The notes below the pieces were generated by a model. That model was given only the letters and a program-made list of their open reading frames with translations, was not told where the DNA came from and searched no databases. A stretch of 23,555 nucleotides of DNA, from the NCBI GenBank assembly GCA_905206455.1, contig CAJLHL010000029.1:1-23555 (forward strand), written 5' to 3'. The DNA is from an uncultured Eubacteriales bacterium (lineage in GTDB: Bacteria > Bacillota > Clostridia > Peptostreptococcales > Anaerovoracaceae). This document shows, piece by piece, positions 1 through 9,560 of this stretch. A program made the position numbers and the translations under genes. Position 1 is the stretch's first letter. Each line of letters opens with the position of its first letter.

Positions 1-46
1 CGGTGATGAGCCGGCTTTTTGTCTCAATATATCTTAGGGAATGTTT

Positions 47-850
47 ATGTTACAGCGCATCACATCGTTGCAGAACGAGAAGCTGAAAAGCTTCTCCAGG
101 CTCTATCGAAGAAAATACAGAGAGAAGACAAATCGATACGTTGCAGAAGGAATCAATCTGATCGAAGAAGCACTGAAAAACGGAGCGGAACTCGACAGTG
201 TTTTTATCCGGGAGGACTTTGCCGAAGAGGCCGAAGGAAGGGCGTTGACAGAGCGCCTGACCGGACAGGGATGCGATCTTTTTCTTCTTTCCAGAGTTCT
301 TTTTGACCGTACCGTAAATACGGAGACGCCGCAGGGAATCGCGGCGGCGGTGAAACAGCCCGACTGTCATGTCGGGCGTTTCTTTGAAGGAGATCCGTCA
401 AACATCCTTGTTCTCGACCGTCTGCAGGATCCCGGAAATCTGGGAACGATCATCCGGACGGCGGATGCTGCCGGGTTTCGCAGGATTCTCGTCATGAAGG
501 GAACGGCAGATCTTTTTTCCCCGAAGACTGTCCGGGCGGCTGCGGGTTCTCTTTATCGGATGAAGTTCGCCTATGGGGATGAGCCGCAGGAGGTTCTCTC
601 GCTTCTCGGCAGCCACGGCTTTCAGACGGTGTGTACCTCGCCGAGAGCGGAAATAAATTATTTCGACGCTGATATTTCACGTTCTACGGCGCTGATTATA
701 GGCAATGAGGCCAACGGCGCCTGCGATGTGTTTCTGCAGGGCGCCGATCTGCTGATCAATATTCCGATGGAGGGTTCCATCGAATCTCTGAACGCAGGGA
801 CGGCGGCTTCTGTGATCATGTACGAATCGGTGAGGCAGAGGCTCAGGTGA
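47..850 (+). CDS. TrmH/SpoU-family RNA 2'-O-methyltransferase
   Basis: This is probably an rRNA or tRNA 2'-O-ribose methyltransferase of the SPOUT superfamily, acting in the cytoplasm with S-adenosylmethionine. The C-terminal half carries the three SpoU motifs: motif 1 LDRLQDPGNLGTIIRTADAAG, motif 2 IIGNEANGA, and motif 3 IPMEGSIESLNAGTAASV. Together these form the trefoil-knot SAM site. The N-terminal ~100 residues resemble the small substrate-binding domain of this family (ITSLQNEKLKSFSRL). Two in-frame ATGs lie at 41 and 47. The AGGGA at 36-40 abuts the first but sits six bases before the second, so 47 is preferred (267 residues, normal length). It precedes pheS by 82 bp, a neighbourhood common in Clostridia. 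The family is certain; the target nucleotide cannot be read from sequence. Confidence 0.93.
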   Translation: MLQRITSLQNEKLKSFSRLYRRKYREKTNRYVAEGINLIEEALKNGAELDSVFIREDFAEEAEGRALTERLTGQGCDLFLLSRVLFDRTVNTETPQGIAAAVKQPDCHVGRFFEGDPSNILVLDRLQDPGNLGTIIRTADAAGFRRILVMKGTADLFSPKTVRAAAGSLYRMKFAYGDEPQEVLSLLGSHGFQTVCTSPRAEINYFDADISRSTALIIGNEANGACDVFLQGADLLINIPMEGSIESLNAGTAASVIMYESVRQRLR

Positions 851-932
851 CGGCAGAGCGGGAGCATCCGCAAATCTGCGGCGGCGAAAGCAAAACGATA
901 TCGGATAAATAATAATAGATGGAGGAATATAC

Positions 933-1955
933 ATGCAAAAACAGCTTATGACGATTTTGGAGGAAGCGAAAAAGCAGCTGAGCGAAGCGGCTTCCCCGGA
1001 AATGGCTGAAGAGATCAGAGTCAAAGTGCTCGGAAAAAAGGGAAAGCTGACGGAAATTCTCCGTTCCATGGGAAGCCTCGGTGCGGAAGAGCGAAAAGAG
1101 GTCGGAAAGAGAGCGAATGAAGTCAGAGGGGAAATAGAGAACCTTCTCGATGAGAAGATGACGGAGCTCAAGGAAAAGAAAAAGCAGGCGAGATTAGTTG
1201 CGGAAGTCATCGATGTGACCGAACCGGGCCGGATAAAGGAACTGGGTGTAAAGCATCCGATTACGCAGACGATCGATGAGATGTCTAAAATTTTTATGAA
1301 TATGGGGTTTGAGATCGTGGAAGGTCCTGAAGTGGAAACTGTCTTCATGAACTTCGACGCTCTCAATGCAGGTCCGAACCATCCGTCCAGAGATCTGACG
1401 GATACTTTCTATATCACGGACAATACGATTCTGAGAACGCAGACCTCGCCGGTACAGGCGAGAACGCTTCTCACAAAGGAACCTCCGATGAAGGTGATTT
1501 CTCCGGGACGCGTGTACCGGTGCGATACGCCGGACGCTACGCACTCTCCGGTATTCCATCAGGTGGAGGGTCTCGTCGTCGGCGAAGGGATCACTATGGC
1601 AGATCTGAAAGGTACTCTGGGCGAATTCGCCAGGCAGATGTTCGGTCCGGATACACTGACGAAATTCCGGCCGCATCACTTCCCGTTTACTGAACCGAGC
1701 GCCGAAGTCGATGTATCCTGTTTTAAATGCGGAGGCGAAGGCTGCAGCGTATGTAAGGGCAGCGGCTGGATTGAGATTCTCGGCTGCGGTATGGTGCATC
1801 CGAACGTCCTTAAAGTAGGAGGCATAGATACGGAGAGGTATACGGGTTTCGCATTTGGAATCGGTGTGGAGCGTATCGCTATGCTCAAATACGCGGTGGA
1901 TGATATCCGGCTGTTCTACGAAAACGACGAACGTTTCCTAAAGCAGTTCAAGTAA
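933..1955 (+). CDS. pheS: Phenylalanyl-tRNA synthetase alpha subunit
   Basis: This is the catalytic subunit of the (alpha-beta)2 PheRS, which charges tRNA-Phe in the cytoplasm. At 340 residues it has the normal bacterial length. An N-terminal coiled-coil arm spans roughly residues 1-90. The class II core follows, with motif 2 around residues 191-215 (GRVYRCDTPDATHSPVFHQ) and motif 3 near 304-319 (GFAFGIGVERIAMLKY). A cysteine-rich loop CFKCGGEGCSVCKGSGW at about 263-279 is typical of many bacterial PheS proteins. The start is fixed by GGAGG at 921-925, seven bases before the ATG. pheT follows after 123 bp, so the pair is surely co-expressed. No T-box leader was seen in the 82 bp upstream. Confidence 0.98.
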   Translation: MQKQLMTILEEAKKQLSEAASPEMAEEIRVKVLGKKGKLTEILRSMGSLGAEERKEVGKRANEVRGEIENLLDEKMTELKEKKKQARLVAEVIDVTEPGRIKELGVKHPITQTIDEMSKIFMNMGFEIVEGPEVETVFMNFDALNAGPNHPSRDLTDTFYITDNTILRTQTSPVQARTLLTKEPPMKVISPGRVYRCDTPDATHSPVFHQVEGLVVGEGITMADLKGTLGEFARQMFGPDTLTKFRPHHFPFTEPSAEVDVSCFKCGGEGCSVCKGSGWIEILGCGMVHPNVLKVGGIDTERYTGFAFGIGVERIAMLKYAVDDIRLFYENDERFLKQFK

Positions 1956-2078
1956 TGGGATCCGGAACAAAAAATAGAAAACATGGAACGGCCGGAATCT
2001 TTTTTCGAAAGCGGATCTGAAACTTTCGGAAGGAGGTCGGAAGACGTTTTAATATATGTGACAGAGAGGTAGAATTTC

Positions 2079-4481
2079 ATGTTAGTTTCCATAAATTGGC
2101 TTAAAGATTATGCGGACATCGATGTGCCTGTCGATGAATTCTGCGACAGAATGATTCTCTCCGGCTCCAATATCGAGACGGTGGAACCTTACGGCACAAA
2201 ATTCACGAAGATCGTGGCAGGAAAAATCCTCAAAATAGAGAAGCATCCCGATGCGGACAAGCTGGTGGTCTGTACACTGGACGCCGGTCAGGAGAATACG
2301 CTTCAGATCGTCACGGGTGCGAAGAATGTCTTTGAAGGGGCAATGGTTCCCGTTATTCTTCACGGGGGAAAGCTGCCCGACGGCACTGTAATCAAGAAAG
2401 GCAAGCTCAGAGGCGTGGAGTCGGAGGGAATGCTCTGCTCTGCGGCGGAGATGGGGTACGAGGATAAAGTGATCAATACTCTGATCAGAGACGGCATCTG
2501 GATTCTCGATGATAGTATTACTCCGGGAACGGATATTTCGGAAGCGCTGGAACTCAAAGATCACGTGGTGGATTTTGAAATCACGCCGAACCGTCCGGAC
2601 TGTCTGTCCATGATCGGTATGGCGAGAGAAGCGGCGGCGGTCTTCGGCACAGAGCTGAACTATCCGGATACTTCTGTGAAGGAAACGGAGGGCGATGTAA
2701 GCGATTATGTGGAAGTGGAGATAAAGAGGCCGGATCTCTGTCCTCGCTATACAGCTCACGTAATCACAGATATCAAGGTGGAGCAGTCCCCTTGGTGGAT
2801 GCAGAGACGCCTCATGCACGCGGGGATGCGTCCGATCAATAATATCGTGGATATTACTAATTTCGTCATGATGGAATACGGTCAGCCGATTCACGCTTTC
2901 GACGCCACCGCGGTTGCCGGCGGAAAGATTATCGTAGAAGCGGCGAAAGAGGGCGATAAGTTTACGACGCTGGACGGCGTGGAGAGAATCATGCCAGAAG
3001 GCGCTCTGATGATCTGCGATGCGGAAAAACAGATCGGCATCGCGGGAGTGATGGGCGGTCTCAATTCTGAAATCACAGAAGATACGAAGACGGTAATTCT
3101 GGAAGTGGCGAATTTTAACGGGGATTCGATCCGGAGCACTTCCAAGAAGCTGGCCCTGAGAACGGAAGCCTCCTCCAGATATGAAAAAGGAATCGACGCA
3201 AATCTCTGCGAAGAGGCTGCGGAGCGGGTCTGCCATCTCATCGAACTGCTGGGCTGCGGCAAGATCGCAGGCGGTACGGTAGACGTATATCCTGAAGCGC
3301 AGAAAGCAAATCCGGTGGATGTAAGAGTTTCCAGAGTCAATCACATTCTCGGAACGGATATTCCGGGAGAAGATATGGTAAAAATCTTTGAAAGTCTGGA
3401 AATGAAGTGTGAAGTCAGCGGAGATACGATCACCGTCACTCCTCCGACGGTGCGTCAGGATCTGGAAATCGAAGAGGATTACGTGGAAGAAGTCGCACGT
3501 ATGTTCGGTTATGATAAGATGCCGACCTCCCTGCCGAAGAGCAGCGAAGTCGCACGCCTGACAAAACAGGAAGAAGCGAGAGCAAAAGCCAGAAATATTC
3601 TCACTGCGATGGGAGTCAGTGAAATTCTGACCTATTCCTTCGTCAGCCCGAGGAGTGTGGAGAAGGTCAATATCTCTGAGACAGATCTGTCAAAGAGAAA
3701 CTTCGTCAAGCTCATCAATCCTCTGGGAGACGACAGCAGCGTGATGAGAACGATGCTCACGCCGAATATGATGGATGTTCTCGCGAAGAATTATACAAAA
3801 GGAAATAAAGACGTAAAGCTGTTTGAAATCGGAAGAATTTTCAATAATGTGGCGATTAACTGCGACGGTCAGCCTGCGGAAGCGGAAGGTCTGTGCATCG
3901 GCATGTACGGTGAAGACGCAGACTTTTTCACTCTTAAGGGAATGATCGATCAAACGATGTCCCTGATGGGTCTCGGACAGCCGGTATACGAAGCGGAGAG
4001 AAACCTGCCGATGTATCATCCGGGCAGATGTGCCAACATCATTTATGACGGGGAACTTTTGGGAACGATCGGCGAAATCCATCCGGACGTTTCCGAGCGC
4101 TACGGCATCGGCACGAGAGTTTACTCCTGCGAGCTGTTGTTCTCCATCATAATGCTTCATACGAAGTCAGACGTCGTCTATAAGCCGCTGCCGAAGTATC
4201 CTGCGGTTACGAGAGATATCTCTCTGATCGTAAGCGAAGACGTCACGGTGGGCGCTATCGAGGATGTAATCTTTGAAAACGGGGAAAAGATTCTCGAAGA
4301 CGTGGCACTCTTCGACGTGTACCGCGGCAGACAGGTGGGCGAAGGCAAAAAGAGCGCCGCATTCGCACTGACTTACAGAGATGCGGAAAAGACACTTACC
4401 GACGAAGAAGTAAACGCCGTTCATTCGAAAGTTCTGGAAGCGCTGAGGGACCGGCTGGGCGCCGTTCAGAGAGAAATGTAG
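2079..4481 (+). CDS. pheT: Phenylalanyl-tRNA synthetase beta subunit
   Basis: This is the tRNA-recognition and editing subunit partnering PheS. It is 800 residues long, which is full length. Visible modules in order are: an N-terminal EMAP-type tRNA-binding fold (around residues 40-150, IVAGKILKIEKHPDADKLVVC), the B3/B4 editing region in the first half (DFEITPNRPDCLSMIGMAREAA), the B5 domain near 400-475, a degenerate class II core, and a C-terminal ferredoxin-fold anticodon-binding domain beginning about residue 700 (YKPLPKYPAVTRDISLIV). The 123-bp gap to pheS has an AAGGAGGT about 45 bases upstream and a weaker GAGAGGTAG directly before the ATG. zapA follows 45 bp later. Confidence 0.98.
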   Translation: MLVSINWLKDYADIDVPVDEFCDRMILSGSNIETVEPYGTKFTKIVAGKILKIEKHPDADKLVVCTLDAGQENTLQIVTGAKNVFEGAMVPVILHGGKLPDGTVIKKGKLRGVESEGMLCSAAEMGYEDKVINTLIRDGIWILDDSITPGTDISEALELKDHVVDFEITPNRPDCLSMIGMAREAAAVFGTELNYPDTSVKETEGDVSDYVEVEIKRPDLCPRYTAHVITDIKVEQSPWWMQRRLMHAGMRPINNIVDITNFVMMEYGQPIHAFDATAVAGGKIIVEAAKEGDKFTTLDGVERIMPEGALMICDAEKQIGIAGVMGGLNSEITEDTKTVILEVANFNGDSIRSTSKKLALRTEASSRYEKGIDANLCEEAAERVCHLIELLGCGKIAGGTVDVYPEAQKANPVDVRVSRVNHILGTDIPGEDMVKIFESLEMKCEVSGDTITVTPPTVRQDLEIEEDYVEEVARMFGYDKMPTSLPKSSEVARLTKQEEARAKARNILTAMGVSEILTYSFVSPRSVEKVNISETDLSKRNFVKLINPLGDDSSVMRTMLTPNMMDVLAKNYTKGNKDVKLFEIGRIFNNVAINCDGQPAEAEGLCIGMYGEDADFFTLKGMIDQTMSLMGLGQPVYEAERNLPMYHPGRCANIIYDGELLGTIGEIHPDVSERYGIGTRVYSCELLFSIIMLHTKSDVVYKPLPKYPAVTRDISLIVSEDVTVGAIEDVIFENGEKILEDVALFDVYRGRQVGEGKKSAAFALTYRDAEKTLTDEEVNAVHSKVLEALRDRLGAVQREM

Positions 4482-4526
4482 CAGAGGCTATCGCGGCTGT
4501 ATTTGAAAGAAAAGGAGGCAGACCTC

Positions 4527-5294
4527 ATGGGAGACAGCAGCAGAGTTACAGTCAAAATATATGATCAGGAATATACGATCGCGGGAAACAGCTCCGGAGA
4601 GCAGATTGTCGTGGTGGCAAATCATGTGGATACTCTGATGCATGAGCTTGCCGCGGGGCTGCCGGCGCTTCCCGTGTCATCTCTGGCAGTGCTCACCGCA
4701 GTGAATATCGCAGACGATTATTTTGCGGAAAAAGACCGGGCTGCAGAGCTGGAATCGGTGATCACTGATCTGAAAAAGGACGCCAATCATTATATTCAGA
4801 TGTGGGAAGACGCAAAGCAGAGTTTTAAGCAGTACAAAGAAGACGCGCAGAACAGTATCGAGCAGCTTCAGGAGCTGCAGCGGATCTACAATATGAAAAA
4901 TGTGGAGCTGAGCAAAGCTAATTCCGCTCTGGAAGAGATGAAAGGCCGTTACGAAAGCGTACGCTCCGATCTGCTTCAGGCGAAGTCGGAGTACAGCAGA
5001 GCGAAAGCGGAAATGGAGCAGGCGAAATCCCAGGCGAACCAGGCGAGAGCCGGACTGAAACGGGCGGAAGAAGCTCTGAGCAACGCGCGGGAAGAGCTGG
5101 AGGAAAAAGAGATGGAACTCGATATCACAAAAGAAGATCTCGAGAAAGTAAAAGCATCTCAATCCGCGGAATCTGCAGATGCCGATGAACTGATGAAAAA
5201 ATACAAAGAACTTGAAAACAGCTTTTTCGATATTCAAATGGAAAATCTTCAGCTGAAAAATGAACTGGATAAGCTGAGGAAACAGGAAATTTAA
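4527..5294 (+). CDS. zapA: ZapA-like cell division protein with long coiled coil
   Basis: ZapA binds FtsZ and promotes filament bundling at the division site. The N-terminal ~90 residues match the ZapA fold: RVTVKIYDQEYTIAG at the start, then VVANHVDTLMHELAAG and AVLTAVNIADDYF. The remainder, about residues 75-255, is almost uninterrupted heptad-rich coiled coil full of E, K, Q, A and L, with no obvious second domain. ZapA proteins are usually about 85-140 residues, so this version is roughly twice the expected length. The ATG at 4527 is chosen because AAAGGAGG (4511-4518) sits eight bases upstream; the TTG at 4503 in the same frame lacks a site. It lies between pheT and mutS2, a place where zapA is often found in Clostridia. 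The domain call is solid; the role of the extension is inference. Confidence 0.88.
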   Translation: MGDSSRVTVKIYDQEYTIAGNSSGEQIVVVANHVDTLMHELAAGLPALPVSSLAVLTAVNIADDYFAEKDRAAELESVITDLKKDANHYIQMWEDAKQSFKQYKEDAQNSIEQLQELQRIYNMKNVELSKANSALEEMKGRYESVRSDLLQAKSEYSRAKAEMEQAKSQANQARAGLKRAEEALSNAREELEEKEMELDITKEDLEKVKASQSAESADADELMKKYKELENSFFDIQMENLQLKNELDKLRKQEI

Positions 5295-5311
5295 ATTTTC
5301 GAAAGTGAATT

Positions 5312-7702
5312 ATGAATGACAAAGCAGAAAAAGTATTAGAATTTAACAAAATAAAAGACCTGCTCGCGCAGGAAGCAGTCTCTCCGATGGCTAAAAAGGC
5401 TGTCGGAGAAATTGTGCCTCTGACAGACGACTTTCTCATCCGTGATCTTCTGAAAGAGACAGACGAGGCGGCGGCTATCGTCTCAGCGGCAGGGGCGCCT
5501 CCTTTCGGGGGACTGTACGACGTGAAGCGAAGCGTGAGATATGCGGAAAAGGGCGGAGTGCTGTCCATGAGGGAGTTATTGGATATTAAGTCCAGTCTGC
5601 AGACCGCTTCTCAGGTAAAGAATTTTCTTCTGGTGACTGTCGCCGAAGGACCGCTGGCAGGAAAGCAGTTTCCGGTGGTGACGGGACTGGCGGAAATGCT
5701 CAGCGAAGAGAGGCGTCTCTGCGATCACATCGATCGCTGTATCCTCTCTGAAGATGAGATGGCGGACGGAGCCAGTCCGCTGCTCCGGGATATCCGCAGA
5801 AAGATTTCCCAGCAGACAGAAGCGGCCAGGATGCGGATCCATGCGATGATTTCGTCTTCCGCTAACAAAGGACTGCTGCAGGACGATATCGTGACCATGA
5901 GAGACGGGCGTTTCGTCATACCCGTGAAGCAGGAGAACAGATCGCGTTTCCCGGGGATTATTCACGACAGGTCTTCCAGCGGCGCGACATTATTTATCGA
6001 GCCGCAGGCCGTCGTAAATATGAACAATGAAATCCGGGAACTGGAGATGAAAGAGCAGGATGAAATCCGCAGAATTCTGGCGGAGTTGTCGGCGGAAGCG
6101 GGAAAATCCGTGCGTCAGGTGATCAATAATCAGAAATATCTGACAAAGTTGGACGTCATCTTTGCCAAAGGACGTCTTTCCGTTCGGTACAACGGATGTT
6201 CCGCCCGGATCAATACCGGAGGAATACTGGATATCCGCAGAGGACGTCATCCTCTCATCGATCCGGAAAAAGCGGTGCCGATCGATATCAGCGCGGGAAA
6301 AAATTACCGGACTCTCGTCATCACCGGTCCCAATACTGGCGGAAAGACGGTGACGCTGAAAACCGTGGGACTGATGATTCTGATGACTCAGGCGGGACTT
6401 CATATCCCGGCGCAGGAGGGCTCTGAGATCCCGGTCATGCAGAAGGTTTTCGCAGATATCGGAGATGAACAGAGCATCGAACAGAGTCTCAGTACATTTT
6501 CCTCTCATATGAAGAATATTGTCGAAATTATCGGCGGCGCCGACGGAAATACCTTTGTGCTCATCGACGAGCTGGGCGCCGGTACCGATCCTACCGAAGG
6601 CGCAGCGCTGGCGATCTCCATTCTGGAGAGGCTCTCTCAGCTGGGCGCTATGACGATGGCGACGACGCACTACAGCGAGCTGAAAAAATATGCGATCGCC
6701 ACCAAAGGCGTGGAAAACGCTTCCATGGAATTCGACATCGAAACTCTCAGTCCTACGTATCGTCTCACCATCGGTACGCCGGGGCGTTCCAACGCTTTCG
6801 AAATTTCGAAAAAGCTGGGCCTGGACGATGAGATCATCGATTATGCGAGAAATCTCCTGGGCACCGATGATATCGAGTTCGAAAATGTCATCAGCGCGAT
6901 TCAGCAGAATATGTCGGATGCCGAGGCGGAAAGAGATCAGGCGCTGGAACTGAAGCTGCGGCTGAAGAAACAGGAGGAGGAATTCGCCCTCAGACAAGAG
7001 CAGGCCGAGGAAAAGCGCAGAAAGATCATCGAAAAAGCCCGCCGGGAGGCCGGCGATATGATAGCGGAAGCCAAAGAATTCGCAGAAGAAGTGAAAAGAG
7101 AACTGCGGGAGCTTCAGAAGGAAGGTCCGGGAGAGGAAACCCGCAGCAAGCAGCTGAACATCCGCAGACGTCTGATGAAGAAAAGCGACGAATACAGAGA
7201 GGTCTTTCAGCCCGCGGTCAATGCAAAGCCTGCGGAGCGCGGCGAATTGAAGATAGGAGACCGGGTCAACGTGGTGTCTCTGGGTCAGAAAGGCACGGTA
7301 GCGTCCCTGCCGGATGACAGAGACGAGCTTTTGGTGCAGATCGGGCCGCTGAAGGTAAAAATCAAGCTGACAGATCTGACGAAAATAGATAAAAACGGAG
7401 TGCAGAAACGCTTCGATCAGCCGAAATATTCGAGAATGTATCAGCAGAAGACGATGAATATCTCTACGGAAATCAATGTCATCGGACTGACGCTGGATGA
7501 CGCGGTCATGAAAGTGGATAAGTATCTGGATGACGCTTATATGTCAGGTCTTCCGCAGGTATCTGTCATTCACGGAAAAGGCGCCGGGATTCTCAGAAAC
7601 GGCCTGAAACAGCTGTTCCGGCAGCACGCCCACGTGGACAGTTATCGTCCGGGAGATTATTATTCCGGCGGAGACGGCGTCACCGTGGTAACGTTAAAGT
7701 AG
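5312..7702 (+). CDS. mutS2: Endonuclease MutS2 (MutSB)
   Basis: MutS2 is a MutS-like ATPase with a C-terminal nuclease domain. In different bacteria it suppresses homologous recombination or acts on stalled and collided ribosomes. The 796-residue length is typical. The core and clamp region fills residues 1-300. The ATPase follows, with Walker A GPNTGGKT at 339-346, Walker B VLIDELGAGTDPTEG near 414-428 and the signature STFSSHMKNI between them. A long coiled coil (about 525-625) leads to a KOW-like module (GDRVNVVSLGQKGTVASLP) and an Smr domain from about 720 (INVIGLTLDDAV ... HGKGAGILRNG). There is no MutS mismatch-reading N-terminus, as expected. It starts 17 bp after zapA, with only a weak GAAAG before the ATG, consistent with coupling in one transcript. 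Confidence 0.97.
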   Translation: MNDKAEKVLEFNKIKDLLAQEAVSPMAKKAVGEIVPLTDDFLIRDLLKETDEAAAIVSAAGAPPFGGLYDVKRSVRYAEKGGVLSMRELLDIKSSLQTASQVKNFLLVTVAEGPLAGKQFPVVTGLAEMLSEERRLCDHIDRCILSEDEMADGASPLLRDIRRKISQQTEAARMRIHAMISSSANKGLLQDDIVTMRDGRFVIPVKQENRSRFPGIIHDRSSSGATLFIEPQAVVNMNNEIRELEMKEQDEIRRILAELSAEAGKSVRQVINNQKYLTKLDVIFAKGRLSVRYNGCSARINTGGILDIRRGRHPLIDPEKAVPIDISAGKNYRTLVITGPNTGGKTVTLKTVGLMILMTQAGLHIPAQEGSEIPVMQKVFADIGDEQSIEQSLSTFSSHMKNIVEIIGGADGNTFVLIDELGAGTDPTEGAALAISILERLSQLGAMTMATTHYSELKKYAIATKGVENASMEFDIETLSPTYRLTIGTPGRSNAFEISKKLGLDDEIIDYARNLLGTDDIEFENVISAIQQNMSDAEAERDQALELKLRLKKQEEEFALRQEQAEEKRRKIIEKARREAGDMIAEAKEFAEEVKRELRELQKEGPGEETRSKQLNIRRRLMKKSDEYREVFQPAVNAKPAERGELKIGDRVNVVSLGQKGTVASLPDDRDELLVQIGPLKVKIKLTDLTKIDKNGVQKRFDQPKYSRMYQQKTMNISTEINVIGLTLDDAVMKVDKYLDDAYMSGLPQVSVIHGKGAGILRNGLKQLFRQHAHVDSYRPGDYYSGGDGVTVVTLK

Positions 7703-7777
7703 ATTCGGTTTTGCGCGGGTATGAATTTTCAGTACGAGAAGCGGAAAAACAGAGATAGAAATACGGAGATAGATAAT

Positions 7778-9496
7778 ATGACTGATCAGAAAAAGGAAAT
7801 CGCGGAGCTTCTTTCCGGGATGATAGATGGTCTTGAAACGGGCGACATCGAATCGATGATCGAGATTCCGCCTGAGAGCAAATTGGGAGACTACGCTTTC
7901 CCCTGCTTTAAGCTGGCGAAAACCATGAGAAAAGCGCCGAATCTGATTGCCCAGGAACTGGTGGAAAAACTGGCGGGAGACAGTATGTTTTCCGAGGTGA
8001 AAAACGTCAGCGCATATGTGAATTTTTTCCTGAACAGAGCGGAAGTAGCGGCCGCTGTCGTTTCTGAAGTTTTGGACAGAAAAGAGAAATACGGAAGCAG
8101 TGATCTGGGCCGGGGAAAGAAAGTCATCGTGGAATACTCTTCTCCGAACATCGCAAAGCCGTTTCACATCGGTCACATCCGGACGACAGTAATCGGAAAT
8201 GCGATTTATAAGATTTTTGATTATCTGGGCTATGAGACGGTACGCATCAATCATCTGGGCGACTACGGAACCCAGTTCGGCAAGATGATCGTGGCCTATA
8301 AACGTTGGGGCAGGGAAGAGGATGTGAGACGTGAGCCGATCAAAACTCTTCTGGAATACTATGTAAAATTCCATGATGAGGCGGAAAAGGACCCGTCTCT
8401 CGAAGATGAGGCCCGGGCCACGTTTACGAGACTGGAAAACGGGGAAAAAGAAGAGTATGAGCTCTGGAAATGGTTCCGCGAGGAAAGTTTAAAGGAGTTC
8501 ACTTATGTCTATGATCTTTTGGGAATCGAATTCGATTCTTACGCCGGTGAGAGCTTTTATTCCGATAAAATGGACCGCATCGTTCAGATGATGGACGAAA
8601 AGGGGATTCTGAAAGAATCTCAGGGAGCGCAGATCGTCGATCTGGAGGAGTACGGCATGCCGCCGGCTCTGATACGGAAGAAGGACGGTTCCACTCTGTA
8701 TATCACGCGGGATATCGCAGCTGCGGTTTACCGCAAGGAGCATTATAATTTTGACAAGAATATTTATGTCGTGGCTTCCCAGCAGAATCTTCACTTCCAG
8801 CAGTGGTTCAAGATCATCGAACTCATGGGATATGACTGGGCGGAACAATGTGTGCATGTGCCGTTCGGCATGGTGAGTCTGGAGGACGGAACGCTGTCCA
8901 CGAGAAAGGGGAAGGTGGTTTTCCTGCTGGATGTGCTCAACAGCGCCGTCGAAAAGACGAAACAGGTCATGATCGAGAAAAACGGGCCGGATGAGGATCT
9001 CGAAGAGATTTCGAAGGAAGTAGGGATCGGCGCCGTCGTTTTCCAGGAGCTCTCCAACAACCGGATCAAAGACTATGTCTTTTCCTGGGATAAGGTTCTC
9101 AATTTCGAAGGCGAGACAGGGCCTTATGTTCAGTATACTCATGCGAGAGCCGCCAGTGTTCTCCGAAACGCCGGCGCGTCAGCGGAAGCAGCGCTTTCCG
9201 GAGCTGCGCCGCTCGACATGAGTTATGTGAGCAGCGATACGGCGTACGAACTGATCAAACTGATCTACCGTTTCCCTGAGGCGGTGAGAGAAGCCGCAGA
9301 GAAATACGAACCTTCCGTGATTACGAGACATATTATAGATATTGCACAGTATTTTAATAAGTTTTATCACGACGAACACATTCTGGTAGACGATGAGGCG
9401 GAGAGACAGGCGAAGCTGTCTGTGGTCTACGCTGCGAAGCAGACGATCGCCAACGGTCTGAAACTCTTGGGCATCGGCGCGCCGGAAAAGATGTAG
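7778..9496 (+). CDS. argS: Arginyl-tRNA synthetase
   Basis: This is a class I synthetase that charges tRNA-Arg. The N-terminal Add-1 domain spans about residues 1-110. It is followed by the HIGH signature in SPNIAKPFHIGHIRTTVIGN (HIGH at 130-133), and a KMSKS-like loop LSTRKGK at 373-379. The C-terminal anticodon-binding helical domain ends in a typical short tail (NGLKLLGIGAPEKM). Two in-frame ATGs exist, at 7721 and 7778. Only the second has a good site (GGAG at 7765-7768, nine bases before), and the extra 19 residues have no family match, so 7778 is preferred (572 residues). It follows mutS2 by 75 bp with no evident terminator between them. Confidence 0.97.
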   Translation: MTDQKKEIAELLSGMIDGLETGDIESMIEIPPESKLGDYAFPCFKLAKTMRKAPNLIAQELVEKLAGDSMFSEVKNVSAYVNFFLNRAEVAAAVVSEVLDRKEKYGSSDLGRGKKVIVEYSSPNIAKPFHIGHIRTTVIGNAIYKIFDYLGYETVRINHLGDYGTQFGKMIVAYKRWGREEDVRREPIKTLLEYYVKFHDEAEKDPSLEDEARATFTRLENGEKEEYELWKWFREESLKEFTYVYDLLGIEFDSYAGESFYSDKMDRIVQMMDEKGILKESQGAQIVDLEEYGMPPALIRKKDGSTLYITRDIAAAVYRKEHYNFDKNIYVVASQQNLHFQQWFKIIELMGYDWAEQCVHVPFGMVSLEDGTLSTRKGKVVFLLDVLNSAVEKTKQVMIEKNGPDEDLEEISKEVGIGAVVFQELSNNRIKDYVFSWDKVLNFEGETGPYVQYTHARAASVLRNAGASAEAALSGAAPLDMSYVSSDTAYELIKLIYRFPEAVREAAEKYEPSVITRHIIDIAQYFNKFYHDEHILVDDEAERQAKLSVVYAAKQTIANGLKLLGIGAPEKM

Positions 9497-9560
9497 CCGT
9501 TTTATCAATTTACGCCGCCGGCTACGGGTCAGCAGCGCGGCGAAGACGGAGGAGATCACA

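Noticed and set aside
1..47. Terminator tail at the window start (GAGCCGGCTTTTTGTC)
   Set aside because: The left arm would lie outside the window, so it cannot be supported.
851..932. T-box leader for pheST
   Set aside because: The gap is too short, and no AGGGTGG-like T-box sequence or terminator hairpin is present.
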